A stretch of DNA of 64,000 nucleotides from Histoplasma ohiense (GCA_017607445.1 JAEVHH010000005.1:3105001-3169000); one strand, 5' to 3'; counted from the first letter of the stretch, positions 46,071 to 57,695 are shown. The notes: generated by a model from the sequence alone, not told the origin. Program-made: numbers and translations.

Positions 46071-47161
46071 CGTAAGTTGTGTCTATGTGCTTCTCGATGC
46101 GAAGTGTGCAAGAGAAAACTTAAATACAAGATATCTGATATCATTACGGATACCATGAACCATCTTGGCAGTATCAACTGAGTGCCTTATCAGACTCAGA
46201 CAACCAATAGTGTGTCCACCGTTTGCTCATGTGCGTGACAGCAACAGGCTGGATCTCCTGTTCCTCATGAAGATTTTCCGAGCCGAGTTTCCATTGTCGG
46301 ATCACGGGCTCCACTCAACCAAACATGCTCTTCAAGAATCCAATTGGTGGCTGCAACCTTCCAACGATGCAGCGGGCAACGGAGTGCTCCATGGATTGTG
46401 GAGCGTTCTACAGCCAGCCACCATGAGACGCTGGTGGTTGGGGTGTCCACATCCCGCAGTTCTCACATTGACCGATTCAGATGGCGGGTGGGTGGGATTG
46501 TGGGGCATCGAGTGGGGGCCTTTCCCTTTCCTCCCTGGATTCTTCCAATGATTGATCGGGATGCAATTCCCGTAGCTTACAGGCGGTAATAATGGAATTG
46601 AAAGATATTCCAGGGCAAACGCACCTTATGGTATAAGTTTGAAATTTCATAACGATGGATCATTTGATAGCCCAGAATATATACGAATCCTATGCCATCC
46701 GTTATGTCAGATTTAACGACATTGAAGAGATTAATGGAGCTATATATCTCTTGGCAAGCAAGGTCCTAAAGATTTGAAAGGAGAGCCCGAGTTCCGCCTC
46801 GCAAACTTATGCGCTCAGCAGCATCGCGTAAGTAAACTATTGAAATGCTGGACAACATCAGTATGAGACGGAGAACATGGCGTCATCGGTCTAAATGGAT
46901 GTCTTTCGACCCAGTGTTTCGAAAAAATTTTGCTCATAGGATTTCTCCAGAATCCTGGCTATCATCTTCTCTTTTTTTCCTAGGAAACTAATAGGATGCA
47001 AAGAGGAGCCAGGGCAAAAGTATTGGTACCTGGTGTCTCATAGAACTTCTCCTATACTGCGTACGTTAAATGGAAGCAATGCAATGGAATATAACGCTTC
47101 TGAGCAACCACAAGACACCAGCATAATGAGGCCAGGTCCACATTTCTTCTCTCTTGCGCAA

Positions 47162-47193
47162 CCCCGCTGCCCCGCTGCCCCGCTGCCCCGCTG
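47162..47193 (+). repeat. (CCCCGCTG)4 minisatellite
   Basis: Four perfect tandem copies of the 8-bp unit CCCCGCTG occur in a gene-poor region. They are not within a recognised gene. Confidence 0.9.
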
Positions 47194-48220
47194 GGTTTCA
47201 GAAAATTTCCTTGGAATATTGTGCAACTTTCATGCCATGCTAAGATGCACAGATTGGTTATATCACACGTTGTGTATGTCAGGAAATTCAGAGCCCAGTG
47301 TATTAAAATACCCGACGGCCATCCTGGTAGGCGTCTCAGTGTTCCTGTAGGCTGCCTCAAGCATCAAGTGTTCAGTCTGTCTTAATTCCAGTATCACCTC
47401 CTGTTGCTCAAATCCCTTGTTCGACCTAGGTCTGCCGATCCATTTATACCAAATGTTAAGACAAACGCTACACATAGCGAATGAATAAACCCCCATTTGC
47501 CGTCTTGGGGGAACAAATAAATGCTCAGAAATATTTGATTGAATAATTGGAAAGCAAAGTTCAAGAGAGATCGGAATGATCCCAATAACTTTGACCTCCT
47601 GAGAGGATCGCCTCGACACAGCTTTAAGCTGAAATAGCCGAGTCAACGTTCATTAATTAATGGAGCGATTTTAGACGTTCTGTTCACATCGTGCAAAAGT
47701 GAATTATGGATCTGACGAACTCATGGGTTCGGTATGGCAGGCCATGGTCTCCCGGCTGATCCGGGTGGCATCTTGAGCTGTCGCTGAAATGTGAAAAATA
47801 ACAGCTAAGAGTCCTTTGATAAGGACAATGAGGACATTTATTTGACCCATTTCAGAAATACTGTACATGAAAAGGACTATGAGGAAATTTGTGAGGAGTG
47901 TCTGCTGGTGGCATTTTGTCCGTTACCTTCAGAGCCGAGCGATCCCCGCAACTACGAGGAACGAAATAAGCGGCTGTGCACCACAGATCTCAACATCCTT
48001 TTTACCGTCGGGAATATAGCTCTCTACACTGTACATCGTACAAAGTAAATTGCCTATCGTGCATTGGGTTTGGTCACAGATTTCGCTCTTTTCTGGAGCG
48101 GACAGGCCTTTTGAAGAGTTTGCGGTTTCACACTGGGGTGATTGATTGCCCAAGCACGAAATTTCCCAACCACTCCCTGTGAAATGAAGTTTAAGTTACT
48201 GGTCAAAAAGACTCTTTCCT

Positions 48221-50266
48221 ATGGAAAGCTACCTTCAATATACATATCAACCTCTTCCAGCCATTGCCTCAGTCGGAAAGACTCCTCCTTTTACCCGCCT
48301 TCTTCTCCTGAGCTCGGGTCAACCTAACGACCCACTCCAGGGAAGTCTGTTAACCTATGCGTTGGATCCGGATTTCGCACCTATACCGCCTTACGAGGCT
48401 CTTTCTTACGTTTGGGGCACGGAGGCAGAACAAGTTTCCATCCACGTCGATGGACGACCAATTGCCATAAAGCCAAACTTGGACTCAGCTCTCCGTAGCC
48501 TCAGGCTGCCAACGCAAGCGAGAAGAGTTTGGGTGGATGCACTCTGCATAGATCAGTCGAATGTAGAAGAACGGTCAAGACAAGTAAGGTATATACGATT
48601 TGTATACAAGCATGCTACGAGAGTCGTCGTATGGCTCGGATGCTGGACTCCCGGTGTGGAGATGGCTTTTGAGCTTGCAGAGCGACTGGCAGTGGTGCGG
48701 GAGCGCTGCGGTGCAGACAAAGTTGCTTTGCAAAAAGCTGTTGTTGAGCTGGCGGAAGGAGCTCCAGAGGCGTTCGATCACCTCAGCCAGTTGTTTGATC
48801 GACCGTATTTCCTCCGAAATTGGTGCATCCAGGAGGTTGTTGCAAGCAGGTGGGCTATAGCGAGGTGTGAGGGACTGGAGATGAATTTCTTTGACCTCAT
48901 TGCCACAACCCCATATATATCTGTGAAGCGGGACCAGGTACTGCTCGGAATGCCATTTGAATTCTGGAATATGATATTCATGGTCCGGCAACCTTCAAGC
49001 GAACTTCGAGGTGGAGCCGTCGAAGGATCATTGGGTTCTCTGACATTGCTGCTCGCAACAACGCGGGATTTTAAGGTTACCGATCCACGGGACAAGGTGT
49101 TTTCAATATTGGGGATATCCGATGAAGGCTTAGAGCCAACTATGGCTTTCACGCAAACAATGTCGACCTCTGACCAGAACCCGGCACTTATGCTGTACCG
49201 CAGAATTGCAATCGGCATAGCAAAGCGTGTTAATAACCTCGGCCCGGATGTCGACATCCTCAGACACAAGGTGTTGCGGCCTGATTATAATAAGAATTTG
49301 CTTGAGGTATACAGAGATCTTACCAGATTTTTAATCAGGAAGAGCCCTAGGGTTCTTACTGTGTTGTCGCATGTGCAGCACACGGATGACCCAGCTCAGA
49401 GTGACTTCCCATCCTGGGTTCCGAAATGGTTTCTACCCCGCCAGTGCAGTGTCTTCGACGTAGGTTGCTTTCTTGCTGGGTTTTGTGACGGCCATTTTCG
49501 TTATTTTGCAGAGGCTGAAGATATGCCGCTTTCAAAGGAGCCTCTAAGGCCGAACTCACTCCAGTTACGGGGCTTCCATGTGGATAGAGTTAAATCTGTA
49601 AGCGATGTATTGGAATACAGACTCACTGGCTCATTTCCCTTTCAAGACTTGTGGGATCAAATGTTCAGCTTCCCGATAGACCAAGCCCAGATGGCTGTGT
49701 ACCATGACAAAACCCCTCTGGTAATGGCCTTCTGCCTTACATTGCTTGCGGCCCCATTGGGAGCGGCAATTGGGGATATTAATCAGCTGATGGGGGATAA
49801 GGATGGCTTAACAAAAGAGAGGTTTATGCAGCAGGGCAGGGCGGACGCTGCTGCGTACCTTCTATCCAACATCCTTATAGCCGATAACCTTTCAATAACA
49901 TACGGCCCTCAGAAGGACATTCTCCTTGACCACCTTTGCAGCCTTGCGACTGTGGATGCTGGTGAAGGAGGAGCTGATGCTGATCGATTCGAGCGTGGTG
50001 TGAGATCAGTATGTTTCCATCGCCGCTTCTATATTACAGAGAAGGGTTATTTAGGTATCGGCCCTCAGATGATGCGTCCTGGTGATGAAGTCTGTGTGCT
50101 TTTTGGAGGCCGGATTCCATTTATCTTACGTCGTATGCCGGACCACCATCTCTTCATCGGAGACACATATATCCACGAGCATGATATTATGTGGGGCAAG
50201 ATAACTGAGGGCATTAAACGTCGCGGAGAAACTGATTTCCCTGTATTCCTATATGAAATGAAATGA
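48221..50266 (+). CDS. HET-domain (heterokaryon incompatibility) protein
   Basis: This is a predicted 681-aa intronless HET-domain protein. HET proteins act in non-self recognition between fungal strains; some trigger cell death upon fusion of incompatible hyphae. Only a minority have tested roles. The HET domain spans residues ~55-215, with YEALSYVWGTEAE, ALRSLRLPTQARRVWVDALC, IDQSNVEERSRQV and RVVVWLG, then LFDRPYFLRNWCIQEVVAS, the usual RPWFxRxWxxQE-type block with variant residues. A middle region contains DPRDKVFSILGISDE, also standard. The C-terminus ends with GDEVCVLFGGRIPFILRR and a short GDTYIHEHDIM block. No NACHT, WD40 or ankyrin repeats are fused. The ATG at 48221 is the first in frame. 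The location beside a gene-poor tract suits a polymorphic allorecognition-type locus (inference). Confidence 0.93.
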   Translation: MESYLQYTYQPLPAIASVGKTPPFTRLLLLSSGQPNDPLQGSLLTYALDPDFAPIPPYEALSYVWGTEAEQVSIHVDGRPIAIKPNLDSALRSLRLPTQARRVWVDALCIDQSNVEERSRQVRYIRFVYKHATRVVVWLGCWTPGVEMAFELAERLAVVRERCGADKVALQKAVVELAEGAPEAFDHLSQLFDRPYFLRNWCIQEVVASRWAIARCEGLEMNFFDLIATTPYISVKRDQVLLGMPFEFWNMIFMVRQPSSELRGGAVEGSLGSLTLLLATTRDFKVTDPRDKVFSILGISDEGLEPTMAFTQTMSTSDQNPALMLYRRIAIGIAKRVNNLGPDVDILRHKVLRPDYNKNLLEVYRDLTRFLIRKSPRVLTVLSHVQHTDDPAQSDFPSWVPKWFLPRQCSVFDVGCFLAGFCDGHFRYFAEAEDMPLSKEPLRPNSLQLRGFHVDRVKSVSDVLEYRLTGSFPFQDLWDQMFSFPIDQAQMAVYHDKTPLVMAFCLTLLAAPLGAAIGDINQLMGDKDGLTKERFMQQGRADAAAYLLSNILIADNLSITYGPQKDILLDHLCSLATVDAGEGGADADRFERGVRSVCFHRRFYITEKGYLGIGPQMMRPGDEVCVLFGGRIPFILRRMPDHHLFIGDTYIHEHDIMWGKITEGIKRRGETDFPVFLYEMK

Positions 50267-50730
50267 GAAAACGTGTACATGAAACATTGTGCATTGCATA
50301 TCGGACAATGCTGCTATTCCCATTCCGGATTTGAGAAAACTTGTAGGCTTTGCGTGCTCATCTCTACTAGTAAAATGGTAATATTATCTCTCATAAAGAG
50401 TGTGCTAAATGTCTATATCAATATACCTAGATATAAATAGTATTAGTAAATACTATATTGTTGAGCCACTCTTCACAAAACCTTGAGAAGATTTCAATCA
50501 CATAGCAATTGATGTTGCCATTTATTCAAATTGTTAGACAAGAGTCTGTTTACTCCTTCAGTCAAGAGGGAACTTTTGCCGAACCTCGGCATCTCTGACC
50601 TTGCTTGGGAATTCTCGCTCCCGAATCCCGACTTGCGCAGGGACTGCGGGGACGGGAGCTGTATTTCAGCGGAGACAGGAATGACAGACACTCGGTTTCT
50701 TTGTGCAATCCTAGCTGGCCCTGTTTCACC
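50267..50730. other. Intergenic region between the HET and oxidoreductase genes
   Basis: This 464 bp holds the HET 3' flank, with AT-rich sequence, and the promoter of the downstream gene. Open frames on both strands are short and unrecognised. Confidence 0.55.
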
Positions 50731-51873
50731 ATGCGCGCAATCCAAGTAAGAGAATATGTGAAGGTATGAACGGCTTGCGATATACTCAGCACTCCTACCC
50801 TTGTCTGCTGGGTGGAAGTCAACATACCTTTGTCTGTTGAAAATGAATTAATAAATAAATAAATCTAGGGCCCTCTCGACCTGACGGTCACAACCCTCCC
50901 AACTCCAACCCCTTCTGCAGACAAATACCTCATAAAAATTCACTCCGCCGGTACGAACTTCTTCGACCTCCTTCAAATCCAAGGGAAATATCAACACCAG
51001 CCGCCTTTGCCATGGATATCCGGCATGGAATTTGGCGGGACAATTCTCAGTCCGCCCACTGCTGCCAGCTCACCAAAGTTCAAAGTCGGCGATCGAGTCT
51101 TCGGAGCCTCTCAGGGCGCCTATGCCACACACATTCTAGCCCACGAATCTGCGCTGAGACAGGTGCCTGAAGGCTGGAGCTTCGAGGACGCAGCAGGCCT
51201 CTTCATCACCGCGCCGACCTCTTATGGAGGCCTCGTAACGCGGGCGAATGTGCAGAGCGGGGATTGGGTGCTTGTGCACGCCGCAGCAGGCGGGGTGGGC
51301 CTAGCTGCGGTACAGATTGCAAAGGCCAAGGGGGCAACCGTTATCGCGACAGCGGGGTCAGACAGGAAGAGACAGATCGCCAAGTCCTTCGGGGCAGATT
51401 ACACGATTGACTACAAGGATTCTAAGTGGCCGGATGCTGTGAAGAAATTATGTGCGGAGAAACGGACGGGGAATGGCAAGGCTGGCGTCGATATTGTGTA
51501 TGACCCTGTGGGGATGATTGATCAGAGTCTCAAGTGCGTAGCCTGGAACGCGCGGCTGTTGGTGATTGGGTTTGCAGCGGGAAAGATTGAGGAAGTTGCG
51601 CTGAATCGGGTATTGTTGAAGAACGTTAGTATTATGGGGTTGCATTGGGGCCAGTATGTAAATTTCGAGAAGGAGACGGTGGGAGTGGTTTGGGATGGCA
51701 TCTTTGAGTTGATTAGGCAGCGCAAGTTTAGGGGGACAAGCTTCACGGACCAAAGCTTCGTCGGTCTGGAGAGTGTCCCAAAGGCGCTGCAGGCGCTGGG
51801 GGGACGAGAGACTTGGGGGAAGGTCGTCATAAAGATACCCGATGAGAGCGAAGGGACGTCAAGCAAATTGTGA
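50731..51873 (+). CDS. Zinc-free quinone oxidoreductase-like MDR enzyme
   Basis: This medium-chain dehydrogenase/reductase of the NADPH:quinone oxidoreductase type reduces quinones or enones in related enzymes; its substrate here is unknown. Exon 1 (50731-50763) encodes MRAIQVREYVK and exon 2 (50869-51873) the remainder, giving 345 aa, usual for the family. The N-terminal GroES-like domain contains PWISGMEFGGTI and KVGDRVFGASQGAYATH. The Rossmann domain has VHAAAGGVGLAAVQIAKA, the AAxGGVG cofactor motif of the quinone reductases, then GADYTIDYKD and VDIVYDPVGM. The structural-zinc cysteines of alcohol dehydrogenases are absent. The first exon was chosen because its 105-nt intron (GTATGA ... 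CTAG) joins in frame to GPLDLTVTTLPTPTPSADKY, a classic family N-terminus. It is tandem with the HET gene; no functional link is evident. Confidence 0.92.
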
Positions 51874-53884
51874 TTTGGGAAGGAAGATCTTGATGGGTTT
51901 ATCAAAAGTTGCGGTGGTTTTGTGGATGTTAGGACTACATTGATGTATATACGAATAGACTTGTTTAATAGGGACCCATTCGGAAGCTAACGCGAGAATG
52001 AAATATATTTTATTGATCAGAATTGGTAATAGCGACAATACTACCAACTGTGGTTAGAATACTGAGTTGATAACATCTAGAAGTTTTATTCGGAATGTAG
52101 GACGCAAGGAGTCATGCTCATCTGTGGAAAAGCCATTCTACTCGGAAGATGAGAGAAAGCCCAGAAAACATGAACTATGAGGGTTCTTTTAAAAGGTGGT
52201 TTGCTTTCGCAATGCAAGCAAAGACAAAACATGCCAGGACAGAATGTCACCCTTGTAGCTTTCTAGCAGCAAAAAGGCGTCTGAGGAAGCAAAAATAACA
52301 TCCTCTCTGGACATGAATGCATGGTGCTTGAATCCAAAATCCAGCTCCAACCAACATGCACACAAGACGTGTAAGGCATGTTGATTGTCCTTCGCTGTGT
52401 GAAGGGTTCGTGATCTCAACGAAAATTGGAGGAACAGCTGGATATTCGGGTATTGCTCTTGTTCTGACATACGACAACCCTTCCCTTCGACGTGATGTGG
52501 GTACGCCTGGGAGAGGAAGCAGAAAAGGCGGACGAGACCCTTGAAGATGTTCTCACTCCCACAGGCAGTATGAATCCCGCAGATATGGCACGAGAAGAAG
52601 ACGAACGGAAATAGGGACAGGTCTTCTGCCCCCCTACGCGAAATCATTTTTTAACCCCCAGCTCCCACAAAAGATCTTGTCCTTGTTTCTCGTATCCCGG
52701 TGAACCAGCATTGAGGCCGGCATAGATATGTTCATTCTGGTCGACGATGATTCAACTCAAAATGTTTTCCGGCTGCCTGAAAAGCTAGCACTACCGACTT
52801 TGATAGACCGCGGGAGTTTCGCCTTGCCACTGCACGCTTATGCCTCCAGGACAAGTTTCGCCATCAGAATCAGGTATGGGTTATGCAACTTGGCTGCAGT
52901 AGTAATTGGCGCTTTTGTGGGGAAGAAGGGTTAGGCGATCTTCGAGAAGTATTCTCGAAATTCCGCAGCGTCAGGGATGGCAGGTTTCGACATGCTGGCG
53001 ATGCTGTGCCTTGTGCTGTGCGCTCCATTGCAGTCATTGCAGTCGGTGGTCTCTTCGAGCAGCAGGCGTACTCCATCATTAAAGTTGACCTGGATAAGTC
53101 AGGTGACCGATGATGTTTGGTCAATAGCATCTATCAACCGTGCGGATGGATTACCTCGACCATGCGTCCAATGTCACTGTGTCACTATGAAGGGGCAGAC
53201 AGGACAAGGCAGAATAGATCCGCGGGTTGTGGGTGATTCATCCAGGTTTACGGCGTAGTTGGTTACTTTTAGCAACTCTTTAGGGACACTGTAGCATGAG
53301 GCTGTGCGCCATTCTACGCCCCCGAAACGGAGGGCCAATTGGCTCCGGCAAGGATCTTTCTTTCTTCTCGCACTTCGGGCCATGACAGATGATGGGGAAC
53401 ACGAATGCCATAGTTAACGGAAACCGCCATATGATTATCGACTGGTGCAATCAGTCTTTGCCCGTATTCCCAGGCGTTCCTTGTGGCCAACACGCGACCG
53501 ATCTCCGAGGCAGTGTTGATTGTGTTGGATGAAGAAGCAATTCGACCCTGAGATCAAGTGTTCAGGCGCATCTGAGGATTCAGCGGAAGTTCCCCTTTGT
53601 TTCATTACGAGAACAACCCGAGAGTGCGCCTTTTCCTTCTAACAACGGAACTAATCTCCACTATCCTGACCACCAACTTCCCAGAAGTTGGCCCTTTTGT
53701 TCTCTCTATTGTTTAAAACCCACACATTTCTCGCAATCTTGAAACCTCAATTACGATATCTCCGACCCAGTAACAGATACATAACTTGGACATATTTTAA
53801 ATTTTTATTTTTTATTTTTTTTTTCCCCCGTAGTATAGTTATCTTGTCTTTATTCATTGCGATCGCTCTCCTTCGTTTGAAACC
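51874..53884. other. 2.0-kb intergenic region between the oxidoreductase and DUF7732-type genes
   Basis: The region carries the oxidoreductase 3' flank and the upstream region of the next gene, with a T-rich stretch at about 53800-53825. A 152-codon minus-strand ORF (52189-52647) is Cys/Phe-rich and unrecognised. No gene is called. Confidence 0.5.
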
Positions 53885-54862
53885 ATGAAATTTTCGTACG
53901 GCCTTGCGCTTTGCACGCTCCTGTCGTTCTCCTCCACAGTCGCGCCGCGCAATATCATTTCAACGGACGTCGATGTATCAGCCCTTGCTGTTCCAAACGC
54001 TTTTGACCCATCCCTCATCGCTGCCCGGTCCAAGTTCTCTGACCTACAAAAGCGCAGAGGGGGTGGAGGAGGTGGAAGGGGTGGTGGGGGCGGAGGCGGA
54101 AGGTCTGGCGGGGGAAGGGGAGGCCGCAGTGGTGGGGGAGGACCCAAGGGTGGTGGAGGGGCTGCGGGAGGCCGGGGAAGCTCAAGTTCGCCTGGTGCCC
54201 GCCCTTCAAGGTATGTACCTATTCATTCAAATATTCATTTTGCCAGTTTTGCTCAATCCGGATATTCGCTGACCCTCCTTCCTCTGAACAGTAACCTCGG
54301 CGGTTCTTCGCGATCTGGCTCCGGAACTCCTCGCTCGTTTGGCGGAGGCGGATTCTATGCCGGTGGCGCCTCAGTCCCCTACACAGCGGGCAAGGCTTCG
54401 CGAAAAGGGCTTCTTCCGTTCGCCTTCCTCCCACTCGCCGCCCTCGCATTCTTTCCCGGTTTGTGGCTCTTTGGTGCCCACGCCTACCACATCGGCTATT
54501 TTGACTATCGCAACACCGCTGAGCCCAACGCCAACACGACTCGGATCCCCATTGAATGTCTCTGCCAACAATTCAGCGTCTGCGGCTGCGAGAAGAATGA
54601 TAATGCGACTTATATCGATCAGCTGCTCAGTCCGAAGGATCAATATGGCATGCCGGAGAATACCACGACAGTTAGAGTGGTCCCGAAGGATGATGGATCG
54701 ACGACTATATATGTGAATGGCACCTTGGCAAATGGAACGACGAATCCGGACCCTTCCATCCGGGAAGGCAGTGGTGTCGTCGTTGCCCCTCCTATGTTAT
54801 TGAGACTGGGTGGGTATTGGGTTATGTCTTCGTTGGTTATTGCAGCTGTTATGTTGATATGA
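53885..54862 (+). CDS. Secreted/membrane Gly-rich protein, DUF7732 type
   Basis: The protein fits a fungal-specific family (DUF7732-like) with no known function. Exons 53885-54210 and 54292-54862 give 298 aa. Residues 1-20 form a signal peptide (MKFSYGLALCTLLSFSSTVA). A Lys-Arg site (LQKRRGGG), a possible Kex2 site, precedes a Gly/Arg/Ser low-complexity tract (~60-130). A strong hydrophobic span follows (LLPFAFLPLAALAFFPGLW), then a cysteine cluster CLCQQFSVCGCEKN with several N-glycosylation sequons. The C-terminus is hydrophobic (GGYWVMSSLVIAAVMLI), compatible with a GPI signal or second span. The 81-nt intron (GTATGT, CTGAC, ACAG) is a multiple of three and stop-free, so unspliced mRNA would add 27 residues in frame. 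The family name is from memory of the layout and less certain than the gene itself. Confidence 0.8.
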   Translation: MKFSYGLALCTLLSFSSTVAPRNIISTDVDVSALAVPNAFDPSLIAARSKFSDLQKRRGGGGGGRGGGGGGGRSGGGRGGRSGGGGPKGGGGAAGGRGSSSSPGARPSRYVPIHSNIHFASFAQSGYSLTLLPLNSNLGGSSRSGSGTPRSFGGGGFYAGGASVPYTAGKASRKGLLPFAFLPLAALAFFPGLWLFGAHAYHIGYFDYRNTAEPNANTTRIPIECLCQQFSVCGCEKNDNATYIDQLLSPKDQYGMPENTTTVRVVPKDDGSTTIYVNGTLANGTTNPDPSIREGSGVVVAPPMLLRLGGYWVMSSLVIAAVMLI

Positions 54863-55551
54863 TTGTGATGACTTGTTTTTTTTTTTTTTAACTTCCTTTT
54901 GCCTGTCCACAATTCCTCTTCTTTGTTTATTGATTTCTGCGGTTTTTTTTTTTTTTTTTTTTGGAACGATACCCTGTTTGTTTCGCGACTGTCATTTATA
55001 CATAGACCTGCGCTCGATCTGGATTGGTTTATTGCCATGTACAGTACAGTACCTACTTGTACGATTATCTCGGCTGGTTCGCGTCGAGTTTCGCGATGGC
55101 TGCGGTTTCTGTTTTGGAGGACATTTGTTGATCTGTTACTTTCTCTTTGCTTGTCGAGTCCCCCTCTTGTATTCTAGTTTTACTATTCTATTACGATTCA
55201 TACTGTACCATATGACGTCATGGTAATGTGATGTCTATTCTCTACCCGAAACCTGATAGCTGGTCCGACTCAATTGGTCCGTTGGCAGGTAAAGCTTAGC
55301 TGACCTTAACTTGTGAACTGTCTGGATGGGTTATTGGGAAGAAATTGTGTATGGTGACAAAGCATTGAAGATCAAAGAAGGATAGGACAACGTAAAATAA
55401 TAGGAGGGCTAGGATTTTTCCGGATAATGAATGCCTTAGGATGAATGAGCGGAACTTCATTTCCCGAAATGAAAAGTACAATAATACAGATCCAGGAAGT
55501 CGATCGTTAAGTCCAGACAAAATACACTACAAACGTACATCACCAATGGGT
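54863..55551. other. Convergent intergenic region between the DUF7732-type gene and mss51
   Basis: Two convergent genes end here. It holds two T-runs (54878-54890, 54943-54962) and one GTACTGTACA-type decamer at 55038-55047. Small hydrophobic ORFs are low complexity. No gene is called. Confidence 0.55.
55038..55047 (-). promoter_or_regulatory. GTACTGTACA decamer, copy 6
   Basis: Exact match on the minus strand about 175 bp downstream of the DUF7732-type gene, between two convergent genes. Confidence 0.35.
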
Positions 55552-57319
55552 CTACTCCGACCCTGATTCCTTGTAGGTAGCTTCATATCTACGCGGAGAA
55601 ATACTTGGTTAGCAAGTCCATACAAAGTAAAATAACAAGGAAAACAAAGTGGAAAAGAAGGAGAGAAGAGAAACAAGGCGCAGGAGATATAATCAAAAGA
55701 GTGGAAGGCAAAAAGAAAGGCAACACACCTTTTCCCTCTAAATCCCCACAGACCCCAATTTCCACAGGAAACATCATGCGGATCCATATCATTCAAATCC
55801 CACCTAAGGCTCCGGAACTTATTCTCCCCGGGCTCCAGTAACATATCAACCTCCCCGCCACATTTCTCCATCACCCAATCCATATCCCTCTGCATATCCC
55901 ACTCCGAGTATCCGGTGCACAGAATCGGCACTTTGGTCTGCAGCAGATGCGGCAGGGTCTCTTCCCACTCGTGTGAACTGGCCGGATGCCCCAGACCCGG
56001 GTGGAACAGCATGAAGCAGTCAAAGTAAGGGTCGTACGGCTGGAACATGTTTGCCTGATGCATTGTATGGAAGTAATCGACGTACGTGGTTATCTTCATC
56101 AAGGAGTGCAGGCGGTCTTCGACGATGCCGCCGAACGGGTTTGAGGGGGTGCGTTCGGGAAGCGGGAATTCGTCATCCCGATTCGCCATGCTCTCTGGGC
56201 CGATAAAGATGAGATTTATGAGTGCGCGCGGGAAGAGGTAGGAGAGTTGTAGCCAGACGTCGCGGGGCAGTGAAGATTCGGCTCGTGCGCCTAGAATGAA
56301 GATGCGGACGGGGGGTGCTTTGACACGGAGGCCAGCCATTTTTGACCCCTCACCGGTTCTGGGCGGATGGAGTGTATAGCGGAGGGCTGAGAGTGACTAT
56401 TTAGTAATTTTATTCTTGAAAGAGATCGTGTGCTCACCGCCGAACACGTATTTCATTTTGTTGCGAGGTACATACCGCTCAAACTTTTTAATCCCTCTGG
56501 GGTCAATCGGCCTCCTTTCCGAATATTATATGGGCTAAGCTCATGTAGCACACTTGCAATGGTGACAGGGTACGTGAGCAATCTTGTTACCTGCCTCATG
56601 TGTCTATCATTGTTAATAGCATCGAACTGCCTGGTGTACAAAAACGTATCCCAATTTGTCATATTCACTATAGAGTCATCCTCCTGTAGGCCGGGGTAGT
56701 TAAACTCTGAGAAGAACCGGCGAGACCGCAGGTCATGATCATCCTCATTGATTTGTCGGATGGTTTCGCATACTTCCAGGTGTGCTTCAAAATCATCCAT
56801 CCAATGGCCCTCAGAGCAATATATCGGTACGCCGCAGTCCGGGCACTCGAATTGAGAGTGTGCTGGTGGTTGGCTATCGCTGCTGGCTTCCGGGGACTTT
56901 CTCGATTCGGAGTCATGAGGAGATGTAGGAACGCGCGTCTGTCGATGACTTGGGTGTGGGCAGAAAGCATTCTGCTTTATGAAGGCTGCACGCTGGCGGA
57001 TTTCGGGAGAGGGGGAGTTGGTAAATGAGTGGAAGAGGTTGTCAGGCTTTAATAGGGGTCTTGCATCGTACGCTGCGGAAGGGTCTGCCGCAGCCACTTG
57101 ACTGACTGACGACGATACGGATCTTGCGATGATAGTGCCAGTGTTGATATTACTGGGCCGTGATACTGAGCATGCTTGACGGTGAAAACTGGATGCCTGC
57201 GTGTTTGGTCGGTGATATCGTCGTTTGAGGTGGGGTAGGGTCCGCGCTCGGATTGAAGAAATATGTGGCCGAAACCCCAGTCGGAGAGCTTGTGCACATT
57301 TTTGACAAGTGAACTCCAT
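55552..57319 (-). CDS. mss51: Mss51-like mitochondrial translational activator of COX1
   Basis: Mss51 activates COX1 mRNA translation and couples it to cytochrome oxidase assembly in mitochondria; this conserved relative should act in the matrix or inner membrane. Exons 56476-57319, 55729-56386 and 55552-55588 give 512 aa. Residues 1-60 are rich in Arg/Ser and lack acids in the first stretch (MEFTCQKCAQALRLGFRPH), suitable for import. A zinc-binding segment lies at ~150-180 (FECPDCGVPIYCSEGHWMDD), related to the MYND-type finger of this family. Downstream blocks NWDTFLYTRQFDAINNDRHM, RLLTYPVTIASVLHE, VRIFILGARAESSLP and FDCFMLFHPGLGHP are conserved Mss51 features. The last exon is 37 nt and ends KESGSE. 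The intron at 56387-56475 joins GLKSLS to ALRYTLHPP in frame. Confidence 0.92.
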
Positions 57320-57695
57320 TATTATTGGAAATTATGGCCGGTTGTATGGGGGGGATATTTGTGTTGACTAGCTGCTGAGGAAGGTGTTGTTGGAAAAAAA
57401 TATCTTGGAAGCCATTGAACATCACGTGGTTAGAATATTTGTATGGATCTATTTTGTTGATATCATATCTCATCAATTGAATTTCTATATTATTGAAGAC
57501 TATAATAATCCTGAAAAACACAAAAAATATATAAGTGTACACACCAAAGAACAACTAATTCTAGGCTCGATATACTAGAAGCCTCAATAAAGCATAACAA
57601 AGTAGTACATCTGGGCTGGAGGGACAAAACAAAACATAAAATATAACGAGAAAAAAAAAAAATAAAAAATACCGGTAAAACCTAGTAACAACGCC
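57320..57695. other. Intergenic region between mss51 and the OSBP gene
   Basis: This AT-rich 376 bp holds the mss51 promoter and the OSBP 3' flank, both on the minus strand. Nothing else is seen. Confidence 0.6.

Larger units (their letters stand above)
42894..48220. other. 5.3-kb gene-poor tract with poly-A and short tandem repeats
   Basis: No complete gene is seen. Contents are an almost pure A run (44099-44159), a cluster of unrecognised minus-strand frames (44863-46070), two overlapping GTACTGTACA-type decamers (45394-45414, complement orientation), a near match at 44704-44713, and a (CCCCGCTG)4 array (47162-47193). ORFs up to 138 codons occur on both strands without family features. The tract may be degraded mobile DNA or relic genes; I find no reverse transcriptase, transposase or LTR pair. 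Confidence 0.5.
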
